From Dipodascopsis uninucleata var. uninucleata (lineage: Eukaryota > Ascomycota > Lipomycetes > Lipomycetales > Lipomycetaceae), in assembly GCA_030568195.1 (NCBI GenBank), contig JAJLTO010000003.1, positions 1,572,501 through 1,636,500 on the forward strand: DNA of 64,000 nucleotides, in the 5' to 3' direction. Below the pieces are notes generated by a model that was not told the DNA's origin, did not search any database, and worked only from the letters and a program-made list of their open reading frames with translations. Shown here piece after piece: positions 56,054-64,000 of this stretch. Both the position numbers and the translations under genes were made by a program. The first letter of the stretch is position 1. The number at the start of each line of letters is the position of its first letter.

Positions 56054-56545
56054 ATGGGAAATCTAATGTCTTCCAGTTTTGCATCAGAGTGTAACGAGGC
56101 GAAAACGAAGTATGATGAGTGCTTTAACGAGTGGTACAGTGAGAGTAAGTTACGACATCACAGTTACTGATATATTTCAATTGATATGCTAACATGCCAT
56201 TGCTATCCAGAATTTCTTAAAGGAAAGGGAGTACGTAAATCTCATATCAAGGAAGCAAGTAAATAAATATTATTCTTCACATAGCTAACAATACAATCTG
56301 ATAATAGTTACAAAATGAATGCGAGGAATTATGGGAAGAATATAAGGAATGTCTAGGAGTAAGTCTTTTAATTCGTATATAGTATCATAGCTCTTTAGTC
56401 TCCAACTAACAAACAAATTAAGAAAGCTTTGACAAGTAGGGGAATCAAAAACATGCTGGACAAGTCGCGAGAGGACGCTCCCTTTGAGGTTGGCGGCAGA
56501 ACAAAAGAGGAAGTTGAAGAAATGAATTCAGAAGGCAAAAAGTGA
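56054..56545 (+). CDS. MDM35: Twin CX9C protein MDM35 (TRIAP1 homologue)
   Basis: Four exons: 56054-56144, 56211-56230, 56308-56358, 56423-56545; 285 nt, in frame, 94 aa; the second exon is 20 nt. Two C-x9-C helices: CNEAKTKYDEC and CEELWEEYKEC. Between them is FNEWYSEKFLKGKGLQNE, nearly the yeast sequence, and the tail has DAPFEVGGR. Mdm35 is imported into the intermembrane space by Mia40 oxidation and chaperones Ups1/Ups2 (PRELI-type) lipid transfer proteins, so it controls cardiolipin and PE levels. The last intron ends in AAG after an ACTAAC branch site. Confidence 0.95.
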
Positions 56546-57046
56546 CCAATATACTGTATTACCACTATAAGGAAAACAGCAACAAGTTATGCTTATAACC
56601 AGGTTTGAATGTTTTTCTTATGCTACTGTATCCGAATGTAAAATGTGTATTGTGGTCACAATAAGGATCACCATTGATCTATTTGTGTATCCGGCGTTTG
56701 CGGCGGAGATCTCTGTAAATAGTACTAATATAACCCATACTCTGTATCAAATAGCCATAAACTTATGCTTCTATTCGATCTTTAATATTGTCTATGAAGT
56801 CGTAAAGAACAAATGAGTAGTACAGCATAAGCTTTTTTGTTATATCAACTGGCGCATTATAAATAAATTATGCCCAAAATTCATTAGACGCGATTTATCT
56901 TTGTAGCTTCCTACTTCCCAAGATATTCACAACTTCTGAAATATTTTGTTATCTTTGAAAAAGAATAAATTGGCATTCTATAATTTATCCTATATTAAAG
57001 GATATTAGTATAATTTTCAATTACTAGTTTATGAGATTATAGATCA
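56546..57046. other. Intergenic region upstream of UBA3
   Basis: About 500 AT-rich bases between two plus-strand genes. An ORF at 56589-56816 (75 aa) is hydrophobic with no motif. Taken as MDM35 3' UTR and UBA3 promoter. Confidence 0.5.
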
Positions 57047-58798
57047 ATGGATATCAGTAGTGGTGATAAGAAGAGGTATACTAGTAGTGTGAACGCTGGG
57101 ATTGGAGTTGCTGCAATAACTTGATATACAACTTTGATTTTCGCTAAATATACCAATAAGTAAAGAAATATGATTCTAACGTAATCACATAGAGTTGTTT
57201 TGGATAGAATATTAGGACGAAGAGGTCCTTTCTCTGATGAGGCGTATGTACCAGGATCGGACGTCCTTAATTTCCTTACAAGCATGAAGATACTGTGAGT
57301 GCATGCACATACTTGAATAATGAAATATTGGATTACTCTTGAATACTAACCAAAGTAATTATCGTTAATATGCACAGTGTTATGTAAGTAATAGCAGGAG
57401 ATCACTTAGGTGCATTCTTGCGTTCATCTGGCAAAGCAGCGTTGCAGCCTGTAAAGCAATTTCTAATTTGATCTACAGTGGTGCTGGTGGACTAGGATGT
57501 GAAATTCTTAAGAACCTGGCACTCTCTGGGTTTACAGATATCCATGTGATCGACATGGATACAATCGACATTTCTAATCTCAATCGCCAATTTCTTTTTC
57601 GGTCGGCTGATGTAGGCAAACCAAAAGCCGTCGTGGCTGCTGAGTTCATCATGAAGCGGGTCAAAGGTGTCAAGATTACTCCATTTTTTGGTAAAATACA
57701 GGACAAGGATGAAGAATATTACTCTCAGTTTGGGATTGTTATTTGTGGATTAGATAGTGTTGAAGCTAGACGTTGGATAAATGCTACCCTTGTGAACATG
57801 GTGGATATGAACAACCCGGAGAGTTTAAAACCTCTGATCGATGGTGGTACTGAAGGATTCAAAGGGCAAGCAAGAGTTATTTTACCTACAATTACATCTT
57901 GCTATGAATGTTCACTAGATATGCTTGGAAAGCAAGAGACATTTCCTATTTGTACTATTGCAAATACACCGCGACTCCCAGAGCATTGTATCGAATGGGC
58001 CAGCGTGTTGGAATGGCCACGAGTTTTTAAAGGTATACTTCATCATTATGCCCATGGACTTTGTGCTAATTAATGCTTCTATGTACAGATAAGATTTTAG
58101 ATAACGACGATCCAGAGCATATATCCTGGTTGTATAAAACCGCTCTGAAGCGTGCGTTAGAATTCAAGATCGAAGGCGTGACATATTCTCTTACCCAAGG
58201 TGTTACAAAAAATATTATACCTGCTATTGCTTCTACAAACGCAATCATCGCGGGTAAGCTAATAATTGTTTTACTTTATAAAATGGACTGTCTTCTCATA
58301 TAATCCATTATGATCTAGCATCGTGTTGTAACGAAGCTCTAAAGATTGCTACAACATGCAATCCATATTTGTCGAATTATATGATGTACACAGGAAACGA
58401 CTCTGTATATACATTTACTTTCGAGCACCAGAAGAAGGATGACTGTCCTGTATGTGGCAATCTTGCTAGCGAATTCTCTGCAAAACCGTCATGGACCCTG
58501 GAAGACTTGATTATGAAGCTCACTGAAACTCAAGAAATGTAAGTACATTGTGATATCTTTAGCACTGCAGTATTTTACAAGGTTTAACAATCTATTTTCC
58601 CTTATATACAGACGAATAAACAGACCATCTTTAAGAACAGCAGAGCGCAACTTATATCTTCAGTCGCCACCTCAACTAGAGGAGTCTACAAGACCAAATC
58701 TAACCAAATGCTTAAAGGATCTGATTACTAACGGCGAAGAGGTCTCAATAACTGATCCTGCTCTACCCTTCAGTATAAGACTGCGCATTCGATACTAA
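57047..58798 (+). CDS. UBA3: NEDD8-activating enzyme catalytic subunit UBA3
   Basis: Seven exons: 57047-57075, 57193-57294, 57378-57383, 57479-58032, 58089-58253, 58319-58538, 58612-58798; 1263 nt, in frame, 420 aa. The third exon is 6 nt and supplies Val45-Ile46 of [20 protein letters not shown], the nucleotide-binding strand. Then [20 protein letters not shown], the catalytic Cys204 in [19 protein letters not shown], and zinc-ligand pairs CYEC and CPVC. The C-terminal ubiquitin-fold part binds the E2. UBA3 with ULA1/APPBP1 adenylates NEDD8 and forms a thioester before passing it to UBC12 for cullin modification. Exons 1 and 2 are less certain than the rest (donor GTATAC after exon 1). Confidence 0.93.
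57378..57383 (+). other. UBA3: 6-nt microexon of UBA3
   Basis: TGTTAT, flanked by GCACAG on the left and GTAAGT on the right. The upstream intron (57295-57377) has GTGAGT and a TACTAAC branch site; the downstream intron (57384-57478) has GTAAGT and a CTACAG end. Splicing turns AAG ATA CT, TGTTAT and TGGTGCTGG into KILVIGAG, the invariant family motif. Skipping it also stays in frame but deletes Val-Ile from the beta strand. Confidence 0.85.
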
Positions 58799-59043
58799 GA
58801 AAATTGCATATTTTCTCGGGAAAAGGTTTAGGCTATTTAAATATATCCTATCAAGCGTCAATAATTAGATTTATATATTAAATACTAGTTAAATACTTTA
58901 CAATTTGCAAAACCGTCCCAAAATTCAAATAAATCTCAATACAAATCAAAGAAAAGTGAATAAGACAGAGATGCAAATGCCTATTCTATAAAATAACCTG
59001 AGTTACCGTACAGAACCCTTCATTAATAACGAAAGATTCCAAT

Positions 59044-61365
59044 CTACTGCTGTGTAATACCCGTCATAATGGGCGTCTGGATCATCGAAGGAATCTCATC
59101 AATTGCTGTTCGAATTATTTGCTTTCCATCAATGATACCAGTGGTAAGAATGAGAATTCGTCGACGTTCTGCTTCCTGTTGGGCGATATAACGTAAGGCC
59201 GCGACTTCAGTGAATGTAATACCTCCGAGGAAGAAAACGGCAGTTGTTTTCTTTTCTCGTCTAGTATATGAACTAGCTAACATTGTCTTAGCTTTAGCAG
59301 AGCGTTCGTCTCCCTTTTGAGTTTCTTCAAAACTATCACCACTAATATTACGTAGGATGTCTTCTACACCACGCCAGCCACTGGTTCCAGAACCTGCTAT
59401 TCTTGAACCAAGAGCTCGTCGCTGTATTATGCATTGCACTAATCTAACACTCAGAGGTGCATAACCTGAGTAGACATACGCAATATCGTCCGGATCTTGT
59501 TCATTTACATCATCAACGATAAGCTTGAAAGACCTTCTAAGATTCGAAAACTGAAATTGAGATGCTGCAACTGATGCCTTACCACGCTGATAGATAAGAT
59601 CCAGCTTTGCCAAAGCATGGAATGTCAAAATATGTTCGTAACCATATGAGTTTAAAATAAGTCTTTTAAAGAATGCATAGTCCTTTTCTTTCAGACCACC
59701 TTGTACGAGACATTCAAGAGCCAAGAGTCGCAGAGGTCCTTCAATTGGAATGCACTTGGCTATCATTTCTTCAATGGATTGATTAAGTACAGAAGGGTCT
59801 AGTCCAGAAGCCACCAAATTCTGTTGAACTTCAAGTGATCTGTTGAATAATTCTGTTTGCGTACGATTCATAATCTCCTCGGCAAGATTAGTGTGGAGTC
59901 TGAGACTTTGATGCTCAGCCTGTAGTCCACTTAACTTACTGACAAATTCTTTTATTTGTGAGACGGTCTTAGCTTGATGACGCTCTTCATAATCCTCGTT
60001 AAGTTTTCTAGCGACTTTATTAAGGGTAGGCCCTACAAGCGCAAAATTGACGTCTCTAATATTAGAATAGAGTAAATCGTTTGAATCAAGTATAATCTTC
60101 TTCAGCTTAGGGCCAGAGACAGTAGTCGTCGAAATCATCGAATTTGCGGACGAGGTATTTCCCAGCTTACTATTCTGGGCAGTAAGCACAGAGCTAGGGA
60201 TCTCTGCTTGTGAGTTCTTGATACCAAATACCTCATTAATGAGGCCTTCATAAGTAAGCTGAGTCATCATTGGAGTAATCATATCGCAGCCACGCTCAAT
60301 GATGATTAGCTGCTCAAAAATGTTGCTGTCAGTAGGATTATTAGAGCTTGACACAAGTCTTGAGGTTGACGATGATATGGATGCAGAATCTAAGCCACTA
60401 TTGCTGGCATGTTGTGCTGCAGTTGAATCAAGCCGAAGTCGAACTAGCATGTCTGATAGCTTCTTTGCGTTTGCACCTTTACCATATATCTTTGGAAACA
60501 AACCATACGATTTCTGTAGTGCATTGAGAGCCAGAGCAGAGTAGTTGACCGTAGTTGGTAGCCCACGTAAATATAAATCCTTATATCCAGCATCAGCGAG
60601 TTCTATACTAAAGAAGTCATCCTCTAGAGGGATAAATCCAAGATTCCATTCATTAATGGTGACATCACCGAGAACACCTTCTTCCTCAAATATTCGCTCC
60701 ACCGACAACATCCTACGCGGACAGAGAAATATATTGAAATCATAATCACTTTCCGAAACCTGAACTAGCCTCTTGATCTGGTCTGCAGAATAATCATCAG
60801 TACATAAACGCCATGAATCTCTGTCTTACACAAATACAACTTTCATTCATACCTGCTACAATCTTTGCATTTTTCAAGTTTCCCCGAATCAGATATATTA
60901 TACTTTTACGAACTGTATCTTTCTGAGGACCATCTTCGAGCCAGAATATATTGTCTACTCCATGTTCCTAAAATGAGTAAATCCCGCATGCCATAAGCAG
61001 TTGAGATTTGTTTGAGTTAGTCAATATGCCAGAACTTTGTATTCTTTTTTTTATCACTCAATACAAGCCATATCAGTCCCGCGAACTGGTCATGAAAAGA
61101 AATATAATAAATACCTGTAACACAGAAAATCTTGCAATATAACCTAACGGTGCAGACAGTGCTCTATCGAGAACAAGCGATTTCTTTCCGCGAACCTTTG
61201 CGACACAAGCATCATAGTTAGTTTTACCATTTCTGCTGTATCAACTTTACCCGCTACTTAACCTAGTTTAGACGCAATACGTACAGTTTCAAGAAGTGCT
61301 AGGAACGAAGACAATGCATCAGCCTTAATGGCTTTTGACTTGACAGGATTGCTTGACGATGTCAT
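59044..61365 (-). CDS. VPS33: Sec1/Munc18 protein VPS33 (HOPS/CORVET)
   Basis: Four exons: 61285-61365, 61115-61195, 60853-60967, 59044-60782; 2016 nt, in frame, 671 aa. Joined N terminus reads ALLET then VRGKKSLVLDRALSAPLGYI, typical Vps33. Later YDFNIFLCPRRMLSVERIFE, GVLGDVTINEWNLGFIPLE, IIIERGCDMITPMMTQLTYEG and the C-terminal VFFLGGITFTEVAALRYI are SM-family landmarks. Vps33 is the SNARE-binding core subunit of HOPS and CORVET at the vacuole and endosome. The first intron ends in AAG (GCAAAG) after an ACTAAC branch site. Length is near the yeast protein (691 aa). Convergent with UBA3. Confidence 0.95.
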
Positions 61366-62781
61366 GTTATAAGTTCGTATAGTATTGCTTCCTCCTCGCT
61401 GATAATATTCCCCTGTATATTTGAACAGAAGAGCTCTGGCGCGATTGAGACAAATTTCTTGCTTCACAGAAAAGTCTCCGTTCTAGCTCCTAGCTTTACC
61501 TTTTGCACTTGCCTGGCTTGTCGAGCACCGGAATATCAACCTAATCTAGTATAACGATATCATGCTGGCAAGCGTAGACGAAGGAACGCAACGCCTACAA
61601 TGCACATGTTACCCGGACATGATATCTCGACTGGACACGGAGCCTGTGATAGCTGAATATCATATACACTACGAAGGGAGCATGGTAGACCGTGGATATT
61701 GGATCTGACAATGTTTGGCACACGAGATAGTATGCATTGACATTATTGTCACGTTAAAGAGAATGTAACCAGAAACCAATATATTGGTCAGGCGTTCCTA
61801 AAGACGACATTCGCACAGTTGTGTGACCACTTCCTCTGGAAATATCGTTCTTGGCAGCTAAAGCAATATCTAAGACTGATAAGATAATACCAAACTTAGA
61901 TGGATTTCTCGTGTATTGTAGTAATGATAATAGATATTTTTCTACTGTTTGGCTGCTGATGCGGGCTGTGTTGTAGATCTTCACAGTTCTCGTCTTGCGG
62001 GCCCTGAAACCATATTATGCGAGTAGGGATTTACAAGTCGCGTGACACGCAGTTAAGTACAACTTGACATCTTGAGATTGATTGCTACGTAAATGCCATT
62101 ATTGTAAGCTAAACTGCTATGGCCAGAGAGACGAGCATTATGTAACGTGACAACAGATTAAATTGGCGTTATCAAGACGCCGCAGGATAGGAAACAAGGA
62201 AAACGAGTAAAACATTTGAGAGCTCTGTAGGCTACGAAAGGAGAACCCATCAGTTATACCAGATACTAAATAAATATGATATAATATTAAAATATTTAGG
62301 ACAGTTATATATAGAATTAATAGGCAATAACTTTGCTGAAGTCTCCAATATCAGTCAAGCTAGTCAAGTATTATAATAGTGTAATCACAAGTGTTATTAT
62401 ATCCAAGACAGGCAAGTCTAACTTAGTCATGAAGACAGCTAACAGTGTATACAAAAAAAAACTAAATTAAAATAGCAGAATATAGATGCTAGAAGCAAGT
62501 CGTATGTAAAGCTCTTCCTCTATCCTGCCATATGTCATAAATACAGTCAAAACAATGTTTGAAATAAAATTAAATATTAAACACCACCGTCCCATCCATC
62601 CAGTTTCCGAAGCCTTCCCATATTATAATAACGCATGAGCGCATGAGCATGCTAACACATTCTCATATCAAATGTCTATATACTATCGGCACTGTAAATT
62701 GCACTTGCGAGCAAAGTCATGTGTCCGCTATATTGTGATCCTAACTAGGTTCCACACTTATGAGCTGCGTTACCCCTCAGC
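61366..62781. other. Intergenic region, one doubtful ORF
   Basis: About 1.4 kb between two minus-strand genes. A minus-strand frame at 61754-61984 lacks an ATG but follows a TTTCAG, and reads like a helical exon (TVEKYLLSLLQYTRNPSKFG); I found no partner exon and do not recognise it. The rest is AT-rich. Confidence 0.4.
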
Positions 62782-62991
62782 TTAATTTCCGTTCACTCTG
62801 TGTCTACTGAGCTGTGGCTGTTGAAACACTGGTCGATGCAGGGAGGGATCAGCTGAGGGAATAGGGGCCAAGGAATCTCTTCGCGATCGGCTACCGCTGG
62901 ACCTTCTGTTTTTATCGTCATAGTACGACGACGATGATCCACGGCGGTGAGAGTTGCGTCGAGCAGACGACGATGACATGCAGTTACCCAT
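62782..62991 (-). CDS. Small predicted N-myristoylated protein (MGNC type)
   Basis: 69 aa, single exon, starting MGNCMSSSSARRNS. Gly2 with Ser at about position 6 is a myristoylation pattern, and Cys4 could be palmitoylated, as in many dual-lipid anchors. The rest is Ser/Arg-rich (RRGSSSSYY, RRSSGSRSRRDS) with RRxS sites of PKA-type consensus, so membrane attachment could be charge- or phosphorylation-tuned. No known domain. Unlike shadows, it has an ATG in a strong lipid-signal context and clear compositional bias. It may be a complete small gene or the first exon of a longer one; no obvious downstream exon was found. Confidence 0.5.
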   Translation of the reverse strand: MGNCMSSSSARRNSHRRGSSSSYYDDKNRRSSGSRSRRDSLAPIPSADPSLHRPVFQQPQLSRHRVNGN

Positions 62992-64000
62992 TCTTAGAAG
63001 ATTTAGATAGCTTTATTGCTTTTAAGTGTTTGAATAGTTGTAGTAATAGCCTAGTGTTTGAAAGAGTGCGTGCAGATCAGTGCGAACTTTCCAAGTAGGC
63101 AATTAAATCAAGTAAGTCTTTTGAATCTTAGTGTTTCACGTTCAGTTATTCAAAAGGAATTTAAATAAGATATCCCGTGTAATAATCAATTCAATATGAA
63201 TAACAAAAGGAAAAAGTAGATTCACGAGTAGGAGAAACGTGGGCTTTATATAAAGATCGATTCTTTGGCTGACCAACTTCTCATGTTCATGTAAGTCTGT
63301 GTCTACAAGGTTAATAAACAATTACTGTATAAAATCTGGAGAACATTCGATCGTCAAGTAACTAAACCTTATTTTAGCCCAAAAGATGTCACATTGGTGC
63401 TATTTAAAAATCTTAAATGAGCGAGGACGCTGACTCTTACAAGCTTATTTTCAGTGACCTGCTCTTCATGACTAAGATCAGTGCCATTACGCCATTACTG
63501 CCTTTTATGGCCTATTCTAAAATACGCTTGAGTTTACGTGCTCGGTTGTAGGATGAGCCAGCTGAAGACTGCGGCAGTGCTACGAGCGCATCACTAATTA
63601 CGAGTCTTTGGAGGCTTATGGTTTAGTCATCGCTGGGGCTTATTAGCTGATCTAGGTAAGCTGGCCATAATGATACATTAATAAACGAAGTGTATTTGGG
63701 TTTTGCCTGGGCTCATCCGTGCAGGAGAACGCATATCATTTTTTGTCTACACCGTATACCTTGAAACACTACTAATAATCTTAATATCAATAATAAACGT
63801 CGCTGCTAGGTATGCAGTAGCCATCATTACAAACGGCTGCCAACGGTAGGACCTCTCTTAGATCTGAGTGAAATATGGATGCAATCTCTGGAGCTATTTC
63901 GTCTAGTGGCATGCGTGAGTCTGTAATATGCAAGTAATATATATATATATATCTATGCAAAATAATTGTGTGTTGTCGATAAAGTAAAGTTTTTTGCTTT
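62992..64000. other. Non-coding right end, possible first exon
   Basis: About 1 kb without an ORF above 60 codons. A possible first exon at 63875-63914 (MDAISGAISSSGM then GTGAGT donor, plus strand) would run off the window; support is weak. A short (AT)n tract lies near 63938-63952. Confidence 0.35.

Noticed and set aside
57295-57478. UBA3 model with one intron and no microexon
   Set aside because: It is in frame but removes Val-Ile from a motif that is invariant in E1 enzymes, and leaves a perfect acceptor/donor pair unexplained.
1-64000. Transposons, LTR elements, biosynthetic cluster or CRISPR
   Set aside because: No reverse transcriptase, integrase, transposase, terminal repeats, core synthase gene or repeat array was seen.

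Overview
The window looks like nuclear DNA of an ascomycete fungus, most likely a yeast-like, early-diverging lineage (early Saccharomycotina or Taphrinomycotina). This is inferred from AT-rich spacers, compact genes, and many short introns (mostly about 40-120 nt) with GTAAGT/GTATGT donors and clear CTAAC/TACTAAC branch points, together with the gene set: an ERT1/acuK-type zinc cluster factor, a YOX1-like homeodomain protein, CDC14, a CENP-Q-like protein, NAB2 and a fungal-type FUSC transporter. CTG is read as Leu at conserved positions (for example in UBA3), so the standard nuclear code applies. I cannot name the species.

Layout, left to right. 0-8.5 kb: TMEM135-like membrane protein (-), exocyst subunit SEC6 (-), a CENP-Q/Fta7-like kinetochore protein (+) and an ERT1/acuK-type regulator of gluconeogenesis (+). 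9.9-20.6 kb: membrane-anchored GDSL hydrolase (+), NAB2 (-), FUSC/BRE4-like transporter (-), ER membrane thioredoxin-fold protein (-). 21-30.4 kb: CDC73 (+), uridine-kinase-like protein (-), metallopeptidase PRD1 (+), an orphan ORF (-), a gene-poor 1.6 kb stretch with strong hairpins, tRNA-Glu(CTC) and an XRCC2-like RecA-fold protein (+). 30.6-46 kb: PLD1 (-), PUS5-like pseudouridine synthase (-), NHP2 (+), a YOX1-like factor (-), a 2.8 kb spacer, CDC14 (-). 47.5-62 kb: an unrecognised Ser-rich protein (+), ATP16 (+), SPP2 (-), mitochondrial bL35m (+), RRP6 (-), MDM35 (+), NEDD8-activating enzyme UBA3 (+), VPS33 (-). The last 2.5 kb hold a tiny MGNC-type predicted lipoprotein and otherwise look non-coding.

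This is an ordinary mosaic of housekeeping genes, not an operon or island. Functional threads are RNA processing (NAB2, RRP6, SPP2, NHP2, PUS5-like), mitochondrial function (ATP16, bL35m, MDM35), membrane traffic and lipid signalling (SEC6, VPS33, PLD1) and chromosome/cell-cycle control (CENP-Q-like, CDC14, YOX1-like, XRCC2-like). I saw no transposon, LTR element, rRNA gene or CRISPR array.

Gene models were spliced by hand using splice sites, reading phase and conserved protein motifs. Almost all close exactly in frame. The most striking results are a 6-nt microexon in UBA3 that supplies two residues of the nucleotide-binding motif, repeated use of AAG (not YAG) 3' splice sites, a GC-AG first intron in SEC6, and a Walker A Ser/Thr replaced by Arg in the uridine-kinase-like protein.
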